DNA of 41,787 nt from Clostridiales bacterium. Its GTDB lineage: Bacteria > Bacillota > Clostridia > Lachnospirales > Lachnospiraceae. Of the stretch, positions 7,539-15,281 are shown piece after piece. The notes under the pieces were generated by a model, which was not told the DNA's origin, searched no databases, and was given only the letters and a program-made list of their open reading frames with translations. The position numbers and the translations under genes are program-made. Position 1 is the stretch's first letter. Every line of letters starts with the position of its first letter. The stretch is from contig JAJQCB010000297.1 in NCBI GenBank assembly GCA_021203005.1, forward strand, positions 1 to 41,787, written 5' to 3'.

Positions 7539-7964
7539 TTATCCGAGGGCTACCATACTGAATACCAGCGCAAACAGGGCAACAGACTCGCAAAGACCGA
7601 CTACCATGATGTACTGTGAAAAGCCCTTACCGGTCTCACCGAGAGCATCCGAACCTGCTGCACCGGCTTTGCCCTGTGCAATCGCTGAGAAGCACATTGC
7701 CAGACCGGAAGCTGCTCCAAGACCCAGAAGGAATCCGGGATCCGCATCAGAGGACTGCATCGTCTGCATCAGCAGGAAACCGTAAATGGTCTGTGTCAGC
7801 GGAGCGCCGGCAAATACCGTCAAGATAAACGGCGCCGCCTTGTTGTTCATATAGCAGCGTTTCCATGCACCAATTGCAGCCTGACCTGCCGTGCCAATAC
7901 CGATGGCAGAACCGATTGCCGCAATACCCATAACCAGAGCTGTTCCTAACATTCCGAAATCCAT
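7539..7964 (-). CDS. atpK: V-type ATPase subunit K (rotor c-like proteolipid)
   Basis: The rotor-ring subunit that carries ions across the membrane. Its 141 residues form two helical hairpins (four membrane segments): glycine-rich helices at about 5-28 and 80-97, and the ion-binding helices at 45-70 and 116-140. Helix 4 carries the essential carboxylate E126 in VVGLCESVAL. Relative to the Enterococcus hirae Na+ ring subunit NtpK, the side-chain ligands appear kept: T57, Q58, Y61, Q97 and E126 would match T64, Q65, Y68, Q110 and E139. That match is my recalled alignment, not a computed one. An AAAGGAGA site precedes the ATG. It is the last gene of the operon and is followed by a terminator. 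Confidence 0.95.
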   Translation of the reverse strand: MDFGMLGTALVMGIAAIGSAIGIGTAGQAAIGAWKRCYMNNKAAPFILTVFAGAPLTQTIYGFLLMQTMQSSDADPGFLLGLGAASGLAMCFSAIAQGKAGAAGSDALGETGKGFSQYIMVVGLCESVALFALVFSMVALG

Positions 7965-8001
7965 AACGTTTCTCCTTTACTTTTTTACATTTGAATTTGA
8001 T

Positions 8002-9930
8002 TTATTCCTTAAACGGTTCATATTTATGACCGCTCCAATTGATACCAACGTGTGACGAGAATTCCAGTGTATTCAAACGGACACCGTGCACAATCACCGA
8101 CAACAGATTCAGGATCATGTTCAGGCCATGTCCGAAGATCAGAATAAATATCGCGAGGAAGATTAATATCATGTGTCCCATGAATCCTCCTGCCATCTGG
8201 TTGAACGTCTCGGCGATCGCGGCGCCTGCAAGTCCTACCGCCCAGAGGCGGATGTAGGATACAATGTCGGAAAAGACGTTTACGATGCCAAGCAGCATGG
8301 AAATGATATTCTTCATGCTTTCCACCAGGGACTTCACGATGCTGCCCTCATAGTTGGCAAATACAAAGTACATGATAAATCCGACAAGTACCAGCGCAAT
8401 ACAAATGGTTCCGATCGGTATACCGTTGATCACTAATCTGAGTCTGAATACCGAGCCGTTCACAACCAGGCTCAGTACTACATAGAACATACCGATCACC
8501 TGCATCAGGGAGCCGATATCACTGAGCACAAGCAGCGAACGCCGGTCGCGGATGATACCGAGTATATGGGCGATGGACAGCTGAATCAACGCCAGCACGA
8601 AGCACAAAATCTGCAGATTCTGTGCGGTCGTAAGACCGGCTTCTCCATTTGTCCAGAACGGATACCAGAGAACATCCTCGTTTACATTGGAAATGATTGG
8701 CAGCGATATCTTCTGCAGCCACTGCGGCACCAGGGCCACATCCATACCAAACCAGGAACAGATCAGTATTCCCCAGACGATCGTGACGACGCCGAACAGA
8801 ATGATCAGCTTCGACCAGGCCGAAGGGGACTTTCCGGACTTCACCGCCGGTAAAAACATCGCGAGGCCTAATAGTGTAATGAGCAGGCCGTATCCGCCGT
8901 CTCCGAAAATAATTCCGGAGAAGATGAGCATGAACACGAGGAAATATCCGGAGATATCCTGCTCGTAATACCCCGGCACCGTGCCGAGGAAGTCCGTCAG
9001 CGGATAAATCAGACTGACGAATTTGTTGTTATGCAGCTTGGTCGGAACATTGTCTTCCATTGTCGGATCTTCCGAAACAATGCCCCAGGCATTCTCTTTT
9101 GCAACCTCTTTCAGCCGGTCCATGTCTTCCTCCGGCACATAGCCGTTTAAGATTGCCAGCGCAGGCGCGTTCTCCGGGAGATCAGACAGCTGTGCTTCCT
9201 CCATTCCGCGGAGGCAGGCGTCAAACTCAATTTCCTTATTCTCCTCCGCCAGCACATCCTTCATCGCCGGAATGTACTTCATATAGCTGCGGATTTCATC
9301 ATCCAGCTCCGCAATCCGCTTCTGACCATCCTCGATCTGAGCGTTCAGCTCCTGTGTGGATGCTGACGGAAGCTGGATTCTGCGCGCGCTGTCGGGAAGC
9401 ACCGGCTTCTCAGCCAGGCTCTCATCCTCAACGACCAGCATATAGGTCTTGCTCTTATCACGACCAACGGACAGTGTCTGAATCTCCGCGGCTATGGAAG
9501 TGTACTCTTTTGATGAAATCTCATACATCGACAGGACAATGCCCTTCCCGGCAAGATACTCAAAATCCGCCGGCTTTATCTCGCCCCATCCCTGATACTG
9601 CTCCAGCTCCGCCTTTGCGGAAATACATGCATTCTGACAGTCCTTTTTTTCAGAGCCCAGGGCAACCACCTGCCTTGCAGCCGAGAGTGCCTCGGCGAAA
9701 GGCATTTCCGTCTTCTCCAGCTTCTTCATGGCTTTCTTGTCAACCAGATCGCTGATCAGCGAGATCGCCTGTTCCAAAGCAGCGGTCTCGTCCTTTAAAC
9801 GGTTCATCTTATCGCCTGTGTAGCTCTGCGCGTCAACGTGTACAAGACCAAGTTTTCTGATCTTGCGCATGGCTTCTTCCCGCTCACTGTCAAGAACGAG
9901 AATGGATACTTTTTTCATTGGGAGAATCAT
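8002..9930 (-). CDS. atpI: V-type ATPase subunit I (membrane stator)
   Basis: The stator subunit (a-subunit homologue) that forms the ion half-channels beside the rotor ring. Its 642 residues comprise an N-terminal cytoplasmic arm of about 310 residues with two coiled-coil stretches (around 40-115 and 195-225) and a C-terminal membrane domain of about seven helices starting near residue 330 (GYFLVFMLIFSGIIFGDGGYG). Helix 7 has the conserved essential arginine region SYIRLWAVGLAGAAIAE. The gene overlaps the subunit D stop by four bases (ATGA), so translation is coupled. Length is normal for bacterial subunit I. Confidence 0.95.
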   Translation of the reverse strand: MILPMKKVSILVLDSEREEAMRKIRKLGLVHVDAQSYTGDKMNRLKDETAALEQAISLISDLVDKKAMKKLEKTEMPFAEALSAARQVVALGSEKKDCQNACISAKAELEQYQGWGEIKPADFEYLAGKGIVLSMYEISSKEYTSIAAEIQTLSVGRDKSKTYMLVVEDESLAEKPVLPDSARRIQLPSASTQELNAQIEDGQKRIAELDDEIRSYMKYIPAMKDVLAEENKEIEFDACLRGMEEAQLSDLPENAPALAILNGYVPEEDMDRLKEVAKENAWGIVSEDPTMEDNVPTKLHNNKFVSLIYPLTDFLGTVPGYYEQDISGYFLVFMLIFSGIIFGDGGYGLLITLLGLAMFLPAVKSGKSPSAWSKLIILFGVVTIVWGILICSWFGMDVALVPQWLQKISLPIISNVNEDVLWYPFWTNGEAGLTTAQNLQILCFVLALIQLSIAHILGIIRDRRSLLVLSDIGSLMQVIGMFYVVLSLVVNGSVFRLRLVINGIPIGTICIALVLVGFIMYFVFANYEGSIVKSLVESMKNIISMLLGIVNVFSDIVSYIRLWAVGLAGAAIAETFNQMAGGFMGHMILIFLAIFILIFGHGLNMILNLLSVIVHGVRLNTLEFSSHVGINWSGHKYEPFKE

Positions 9931-10571
9931 CCTAAAGCCACCTCCCCTCCAACATCAGCAGACGCCGCAGCTGCGTTGCGCTGGTCGATTTTCTTTTTGG
10001 AAATCTTCGAGCGCACAACCGCGTTGACCTGCTGGTCTCCGAGATACACCGAAATCTTTCGGATATTCTCCTTTGCTTCCGGAATTTTAACTTTCTCAAA
10101 AAGATTCACGCGCTGTGAAGTTGTCAGCAGCTCCTTCTGAAGCAGCCGAACCTGTTCGTCCAGCACGGAAGCCCGCAAATCCAGGGAAAGGGACTCTTCC
10201 ATCTTGTCTGCCGCCAGATCGACCCACAGCGGCGTCTCATAAAAATCGTAGTCGCCGCGGGAAAAATCGGCGCCCTCGTAAACGGGTATCGTCACGCCGG
10301 CAATATTTCCGGTTCCCTTTCTGATATTGGTAACCGTAACCAGATCCGGCGTGAAAGCTTCTTCCTCGCCAAACACGGTTATCCATTTCTTAAACTCCTG
10401 TTCCAGGGCTTCTCTCTGCTTTCGGACGGCTATGGCATCCGCCTGAATCGTGCGGATTTCGGCTTGCAGCTGCTGCTTTTTGAGCGTCAGAGTCGGAAGG
10501 TAGCGCTGATACATCTTAAGCGCATCTTTTTGAGCTTTCTGCTCATTTTTTGTCAGCTTAATTTTTGCCAT
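9927..10571 (-). CDS. atpD: V-type ATPase subunit D (central stalk)
   Basis: The central rotor shaft inside the A3B3 head. The 214 residues consist of two long helices at the N- and C-termini that would form an antiparallel coiled coil (about 5-75 and 140-195) around a shorter middle segment, as in all D subunits. The start MAKIKLTKNEQ is typical of the family, and an AAAGGAAGG site precedes it. The gene is 15 bases downstream of subunit B and overlaps subunit I by four bases. The accessory subunit F that binds D in Enterococcus and Thermus is not encoded in this operon. Confidence 0.93.
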   Translation of the reverse strand: MAKIKLTKNEQKAQKDALKMYQRYLPTLTLKKQQLQAEIRTIQADAIAVRKQREALEQEFKKWITVFGEEEAFTPDLVTVTNIRKGTGNIAGVTIPVYEGADFSRGDYDFYETPLWVDLAADKMEESLSLDLRASVLDEQVRLLQKELLTTSQRVNLFEKVKIPEAKENIRKISVYLGDQQVNAVVRSKISKKKIDQRNAAAASADVGGEVALG

Positions 10572-10586
10572 ATCACTTGCCTTCCT

Positions 10587-11882
10587 TTATTTTGCGGGCC
10601 AGAATTCTTCAATGAGCTCTGATTTAATACCTGTTTCGTCTTTTTCAAAGCAGGCGGCAAGAATCTCCCAGCCAAGGTCAAGCGCCTGTTCCAGAGGGAT
10701 ATTGATGGACAGGTCCATCATTTTCTCCTCAAACATTTCTCCGTATTTCAGAAGCTTCTCATCCCAGCCGGTCATCAGAAAGCCCATGCTCTTCTTCTCC
10801 AGTGTATTCTTATATTCAGAATACAGGCGGATCATACCATCCATCAGAGCACGGTGATCCTTGCGCGTCTTGTCATTTACATTCTGTTTCAGACGGGACA
10901 GCGAACCAAACGGCTCAATTCTTCCGCCCTTCAGGTAATACTGGCCCTCCGTGATATATCCCGTGTTATCCGGCACCGGATGGGTAACGTCGTCGCCCGG
11001 CATCGTGGTAACCGCCAGAATGGTAACGGAGCCGGATCCGGCAAAGTCAACCGCCTTCTCATAACGGGAGGCAAGCTGGGAATACAGATCGCCCGGATAA
11101 CCACGGTTGGAAGGCACCTGTTCCTGTGTGATCGCGATTTCTTTCATGGAATCCGCGTAGTTTGTCATATCGGTCAGCAGCACCAGCACATCCTTGTCCT
11201 GGAGGGCAAACTGCTCGGCAACCGCAAGCGCCATATCCGGAATCTTGATACATTCCACAGTCGGGTCAGCCGCTGTATGAATGAACATGACCGTTTTACT
11301 CAGTGCGCTGCCGTTTCCGAGGCTCTCCTTGAAATACAGGAAATCATCGTACTTGATTCCCATACCGCCGAGGACAATCACGTCCGCGTCCGCCTGCATG
11401 GCGATACGCGCAAGCAGCTGGTTGTACGGCTCTCCGGAGATGGAGAAGATCGGCAGCTTCTGTGAAATGACAAGTGTATTAAACAGGTCGATCATCGGGA
11501 TATTCGTGCGCATCATACGGTTCGCAAGAATTCTCTTGGACGGGTTGACGGACGGGCCGCCGATCGGTTTTAAATTCTCAGCCAGCGACGGGCCGTTGTC
11601 TCTCGGCTCTCCGGAGCCGTTGAAGATACGTCCCAGCAGGTCTTCCGTGAAAGACACTTGCATCTCATGACCCAGGAAACGCACCTCGTCGCCTGTGGAA
11701 ACGCCTCGTCCTCCGGCAAACACCTGGAGGGAAACGATGTCTCCGTCAATCTTATTGACCTCAGCAAGAGACTTGCCGAAACGGGTGGTAATCTCTGCCA
11801 GTTCATTATACTTTACGCCATCGGCGCGCACTGTGATAACGCTGCCGGTGATGGATTCGATTCGGTTATATACTTTATTCAT
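10587..11882 (-). CDS. atpB: V-type ATPase subunit B (non-catalytic head)
   Basis: The regulatory subunit alternating with A in the A3B3 head. The 431 residues contain an N-terminal beta-barrel, the nucleotide-binding-like domain with a degenerate P-loop ([15 protein letters not shown], lacking GKT, as expected for B), and the segment [21 protein letters not shown] that supplies the arginine finger to the A subunit. The wording of this segment and of [20 protein letters not shown] resembles Chlamydia and Bacteroidetes B subunits more than Enterococcus NtpB, and the protein is about 30 residues shorter than the latter. The start has a GGGAGGTG site. It lies 15 bases after subunit A. Confidence 0.95.
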   Translation of the reverse strand: MNKVYNRIESITGSVITVRADGVKYNELAEITTRFGKSLAEVNKIDGDIVSLQVFAGGRGVSTGDEVRFLGHEMQVSFTEDLLGRIFNGSGEPRDNGPSLAENLKPIGGPSVNPSKRILANRMMRTNIPMIDLFNTLVISQKLPIFSISGEPYNQLLARIAMQADADVIVLGGMGIKYDDFLYFKESLGNGSALSKTVMFIHTAADPTVECIKIPDMALAVAEQFALQDKDVLVLLTDMTNYADSMKEIAITQEQVPSNRGYPGDLYSQLASRYEKAVDFAGSGSVTILAVTTMPGDDVTHPVPDNTGYITEGQYYLKGGRIEPFGSLSRLKQNVNDKTRKDHRALMDGMIRLYSEYKNTLEKKSMGFLMTGWDEKLLKYGEMFEEKMMDLSINIPLEQALDLGWEILAACFEKDETGIKSELIEEFWPAK

Positions 11883-11897
11883 TGTCTTTCACCTCCC

Positions 11898-13655
11898 TTA
11901 CAGCAGCTTTTCTGCTTCACTGCTTAAGACTCCGCCGCCGGATGCATACTGTGCGTCGATCTCTGCCTCAGCCGCAGCAAAGGCTTCGCTCTGAAACTCC
12001 GTATAATTCCAGTCGATGAACTTCTGACGCAGTGAGTTAAAGTAAGCACGCGCCTCGTCCTTCTCTTTTAACTCATAATCAGAGCCAAGAATGCGGACAA
12101 GCTTGGCGGTCACATAACGCTGCCGGTCTACCACGCAGTTAGCGTCAATGTCGTCGAATGAATTCTGCTGCAGGTAAACGGCGTCGAGAAGCTCGGATTT
12201 CAGATAGGTGACAAAGTCCGCAAGGCTCGTACCCTCTTCACCGACGACCTTCATCATGGAATTGACCTCAACGCCGCGGCTCATCACATCACGGCAATAC
12301 TCAATCTGTTCCGAAGCGACGACGCTCTTGTATTTTGACCAGGAAATCAGCGGATCGATGGCCGGATACTTACGCGCATCGGAACGCTCTCTGGAAAGAC
12401 CGTGGAAAGCGCCGACAACCTTCAGCGTCGCCTGCGTCACCGGCTCCTCAAAGTTACCGCCGGCCGGAGAAACAGTTCCGCCGATCGTAACAGATCCGTA
12501 ATTGCCATCCGGCAGGCGCACATAACCGGCGCGCTCATAGAACGCTGCGATATAGGACTCCAGATATGCCGGGAAAGCTTCCTCACCGGGGATCTCTTCC
12601 AGTCTGCCGGACATCTCACGGAGAGCCTGCGCCCAACGGGAAGTGGAGTCCGCCAGAAGCAGGACGTCAAGTCCCATCTGACGATAATACTCAGCCAGTG
12701 TCACCGATGTATAAACGGACGCCTCACGGCTGGCAACCGGCATGGAAGATGTATTACAGATAACAATGGTACGCTCCATCAGGGAACGTCCCGTTCTCGG
12801 GTCTACCAGCTCCGGGAACTCCGTCAGAGTTTCCACAACCTCACCGGCACGCTCGCCGCAGGCTGCGATAATCACGATATCAACATCCGCGTACCGGGAT
12901 GTGGTATGCTGCAGCACGGTCTTACCTGCTCCGAACGGTCCCGGGATACAGTAGGTACCGCCCTTGGCGACCGGGAAGAAAGAATCGATCAGACGAACCT
13001 TCGTCTCCATGGTCTCTGTCGGCGCCAGACGCTCCGAATAGCAGTTCACCGCACGCTTCACCGGCCACCGGAAAGACATGGTCAGATTGATATCCTTTCC
13101 CTTGTCGTCCGTGATCACGGCGATTGTCTCATGAATGGTGTACGCGCCTGCTGCCGCCACAGACTTCACGGTGTAGCTGCCCAGCAGATAAAACGGAACG
13201 AAAATCTTATGAACAAACGGACCCTCCGGTACCGTTCCCACATACTCGCCCGCTTTCACGCGGTCGCCCGGCTTCGCAGTCGGGGTAAAATCCCATTTCT
13301 TTTCTCCATCCAGCGAGTCCACATAAATGCCTCGCTCCAAAAACCATCCTGCCTGCTCGGCAAGGAGCGGCAGCGGGTTCTGCAATCCGTCGTACACCTG
13401 TCCCAGAAGACCCGGTCCAAGTTCGGCGGAAAGCAAATCTCCAGTAAATTCTACGTTGTCACCGCAGGCGATCCCTTTGGTCATCTCATAGACCTGTACC
13501 TGGGCGACATTTCCGCGAATACGAATGACCTCGCTCTTTAAGCGGGATCCTTCGACCTCTACATAGCAGACCTCATTCATGGAAACTGTGCCGTCGAATT
13601 CAACCGACACCATATTTCCGTTGATGCCTACAACTTTTCCTTTTGTCTCCGTCAT
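11898..13655 (-). CDS. atpA: V-type ATPase subunit A (catalytic)
   Basis: The catalytic ATP-hydrolysing or ATP-synthesising subunit. The 585 residues show the N-terminal barrel, the bulge domain specific to A subunits (about 110-190), the P-loop GPFGAGKTVLQ, the catalytic glutamate in ACGERAGEV, the Walker B segment DVLLLADSTSRWAQA, and the C-terminal helical domain. The start is the ATG at 13655, because a CAGGAGA site lies six bases upstream; an in-frame ATG at 13679 would fall inside the preceding gene. One base separates it from the DUF2764 gene stop. Ion specificity is not set by this subunit. Confidence 0.96.
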   Translation of the reverse strand: MTETKGKVVGINGNMVSVEFDGTVSMNEVCYVEVEGSRLKSEVIRIRGNVAQVQVYEMTKGIACGDNVEFTGDLLSAELGPGLLGQVYDGLQNPLPLLAEQAGWFLERGIYVDSLDGEKKWDFTPTAKPGDRVKAGEYVGTVPEGPFVHKIFVPFYLLGSYTVKSVAAAGAYTIHETIAVITDDKGKDINLTMSFRWPVKRAVNCYSERLAPTETMETKVRLIDSFFPVAKGGTYCIPGPFGAGKTVLQHTTSRYADVDIVIIAACGERAGEVVETLTEFPELVDPRTGRSLMERTIVICNTSSMPVASREASVYTSVTLAEYYRQMGLDVLLLADSTSRWAQALREMSGRLEEIPGEEAFPAYLESYIAAFYERAGYVRLPDGNYGSVTIGGTVSPAGGNFEEPVTQATLKVVGAFHGLSRERSDARKYPAIDPLISWSKYKSVVASEQIEYCRDVMSRGVEVNSMMKVVGEEGTSLADFVTYLKSELLDAVYLQQNSFDDIDANCVVDRQRYVTAKLVRILGSDYELKEKDEARAYFNSLRQKFIDWNYTEFQSEAFAAAEAEIDAQYASGGGVLSSEAEKLL

Positions 13656-13656
13656 T

Positions 13657-14208
13657 TTAATTCTCCTGACTGTTTCCATTCAGAATGGAATGATAAATTT
13701 TTTGATATGATTTGTGTCCCCGCTCCTCGTCAAACAACCGCATCCTGGAAAGAAGCTTTAACCGTATTGCATAGCAATACACCGCGTCCTCGCAGAACAT
13801 GTCGAGCGGCCGGAGCCGGTCAAGCGTCTCCATCCGGCAGCCCTGAAGATACTCCTCAGCCGCAAGAGGATCTCCTAAATCTACTGCCGTATTCGCCACC
13901 TGGAGCGTCGGTGCTGAAATAACCTCACCGTCTGTCGGAAATGACTTTCCCTTATGGGCAGCGCGTACAACCGCAAGGGCAAGACGAAGCTGCCTCTCCT
14001 CATAATTCCACGCATCCACGAGCTCCGAACCGGTCGGTACGGCATCCCGCGGCGGAATCAGGGAAATCCCGTCCAGTATCTCCATCTCCTTGTCATTCAG
14101 GAAATCTGAACAGGTGTCACGAAACGCCTCCTCCGTGATCGGAAGGGGGCTTTTTCCATCATACGGCTCCAGCCCCGGCAGCGTAGAAATCAGATAGTAC
14201 TGACTCAT
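13657..14208 (-). CDS. DUF2764-family V-ATPase operon protein, likely stalk subunit
   Basis: A 183-residue protein with the DUF2764 opening (SQYYLISTLPGLEPYDGKSP, then a helical continuation). This family is found almost only between subunits E and A in V-ATPase operons of Chlamydia, spirochaetes and Bacteroidetes, where genes for subunits C, F and G are missing. It is therefore inferred to replace a stalk or stator part, most likely subunit C, which docks the head on the rotor. It is mostly helical, with no membrane segment or nucleotide motif. It overlaps the subunit E stop by four bases and is shorter than the family members of about 270 residues that I recall. Confidence 0.8.
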   Translation of the reverse strand: MSQYYLISTLPGLEPYDGKSPLPITEEAFRDTCSDFLNDKEMEILDGISLIPPRDAVPTGSELVDAWNYEERQLRLALAVVRAAHKGKSFPTDGEVISAPTLQVANTAVDLGDPLAAEEYLQGCRMETLDRLRPLDMFCEDAVYCYAIRLKLLSRMRLFDEERGHKSYQKIYHSILNGNSQEN

Positions 14209-14819
14209 GCCTTCGAAGCCTCTTTCATCAGCGCTGCAACCCGTGGATTCAGATATCTGGAAAGCAGATCTGCCACCGCTTCCGCAGAATAATCATAATA
14301 TGCGGAACCGCCTTTTGCGGCAATACGGAATCCGCTTTCCACGCTGTCGTCAGCCCTGAGCGTGATGCCGGCGCTGATTTTCTCTTTCAGCACTGCCGTC
14401 AGGTTCCCTTCGATGGCGGAGAGATCATCGCTGCCCAGCAACACCTCGATGTCATCGGTGTCCGGATTTTTGACCCACTCTTCCACAACCTTCGGGATCA
14501 GCGCCAGAAGTGTCTCTTTGGAATAACTTTCCGCAACCGCCTCTCCGATCACAGCGTCCAGTTCCTTTGTAACGCTGTCACGGAAAGAGATCAGCTGGTT
14601 GCGCCCTGCCTGACGGATCGCATCCTCGCTTGCCCTGACCATACGATCATTCTCATCGCGGGCTTCAGCCAGAAGTCTGGCCGCTTCCGCTTTTGCATCT
14701 GCAATGATCTTCTCAGCCGAGGCATTTGCATCTTCGATTCTGGCGGCGGCTTCCTTTTCACCGGCGCCAACTCCGTCGCTTTTGATCTTGTCGATCAATT
14801 CCTGTAATGCAATTTCCAT
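14205..14819 (-). CDS. atpE: V-type ATPase subunit E (peripheral stalk)
   Basis: The peripheral stalk subunit that holds the A3B3 head still. The 204 residues have an N-terminal alanine/glutamate-rich helix of about 75 residues (EKIIADAKAEAARLLAEA) that would form the stalk coiled coil, then a compact C-terminal domain ending in the RYLNPRVAALM region. The start is the ATG at 14819, preceded by GGAGAAAGG; an upstream TTG at 14834 would place the ribosome binding site inside the coding region. It is the first gene of the operon. A separate subunit G, its usual stalk partner, is not present. Confidence 0.9.
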   Translation of the reverse strand: MEIALQELIDKIKSDGVGAGEKEAAARIEDANASAEKIIADAKAEAARLLAEARDENDRMVRASEDAIRQAGRNQLISFRDSVTKELDAVIGEAVAESYSKETLLALIPKVVEEWVKNPDTDDIEVLLGSDDLSAIEGNLTAVLKEKISAGITLRADDSVESGFRIAAKGGSAYYDYSAEAVADLLSRYLNPRVAALMKEASKA

Positions 14820-14920
14820 ACAACCTTTCTCCAATCTGTTATATATTTAAAACGATTGTCTGGCTTATGCCATAATCAATGTTTTCTGCGGTTATCCCGG
14901 GTCAATACCCATCTTGTATC

Positions 14921-14948
14921 ATTATACCCTTATTTCCAGAATCTACAA
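14921..14948 (-). promoter_or_regulatory. Promoter of the V-ATPase operon
   Basis: The perfect -10 TATAAT (14921-14926) lies 16 bases from TTGTAG (14943-14948) on the minus strand. Transcription would begin near 14914, with a leader of about 95 bases before subunit E. Confidence 0.65.
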
Positions 14949-14966
14949 GACATTTCATTTACTTTA

Positions 14967-15013
14967 TCAGGCGCACTTCGCAGCAAGTGTGAAGTACTGC
15001 CCTGAACAGTTAC
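14967..15013 (-). repeat. Structured dispersed repeat, copy A
   Basis: A 47-base element shared with 38695-38741 in the same orientation (41 of 47 bases identical). It can fold as an outer TCAG/CTGA stem, an internal loop and an inner GTACTTC/GAAGTGC-type stem with one G-U pair. It lies just upstream of the V-ATPase promoter. It encodes nothing. Confidence 0.7.
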
Positions 15014-15080
15014 GATATTTCTGATAAATCAGGACCTTATCAGCGAGGCCGGATTTGCTGCGGTATTTTTCAGGAAGCGA

Positions 15081-15100
15081 TTGTACTAAAAAAAATACAA
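15081..15100. promoter_or_regulatory. Operator-like palindrome 1
   Basis: TTGTACTAAAAAAAATACAA: a 7-bp inverted repeat with one mismatch around an A-tract, nearly identical to the site at 15139-15158. It is a likely binding site for a dimeric regulator; the regulator is unknown. Confidence 0.45.
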
Positions 15101-15138
15101 TGTAAGAATACCCCAAATAAAAATATATTGCAAGGAAT

Positions 15139-15158
15139 TTGTATTAAAAAAAATACAA
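15139..15158. promoter_or_regulatory. Operator-like palindrome 2
   Basis: TTGTATTAAAAAAAATACAA: a perfect 7-bp inverted repeat (TTGTATT/AATACAA) around six A bases. Its centre is 58 bp from the first copy. The pair sits in a very AT-rich stretch between the ABC exporter and the V-ATPase operon. Confidence 0.45.
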
Positions 15159-15281
15159 TCGTGACATTCGCCGGTTTTTCCGCTTTAACGCAATGAAATA
15201 TCAGCAATTATTTCCATAACCTTTTTTTCACCTACTGACTTTTTGGTGTCTGGCAATCCGCACTCAGCTGCACGGCTCACT

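Larger units (their letters stand above)
14820..15281. other. Intergenic region upstream of the V-ATPase operon
   Basis: No gene is seen in these 462 bases. From the operon outward it holds a leader of about 95 bases, a promoter (14921-14948), a structured dispersed repeat (14967-15013) and two AT-rich palindromes (15081-15100 and 15139-15158). No clear terminator was found for the ABC exporter operon that ends at 15282 and reads into it. Confidence 0.6.

Noticed and set aside
12402-13541. Long plus-strand open frame (379 codons) opposite V-ATPase subunit A
   Set aside because: It mirrors a highly conserved catalytic subunit, has no ribosome binding site, and its residues are rich in R, H and C as expected for antisense reading.
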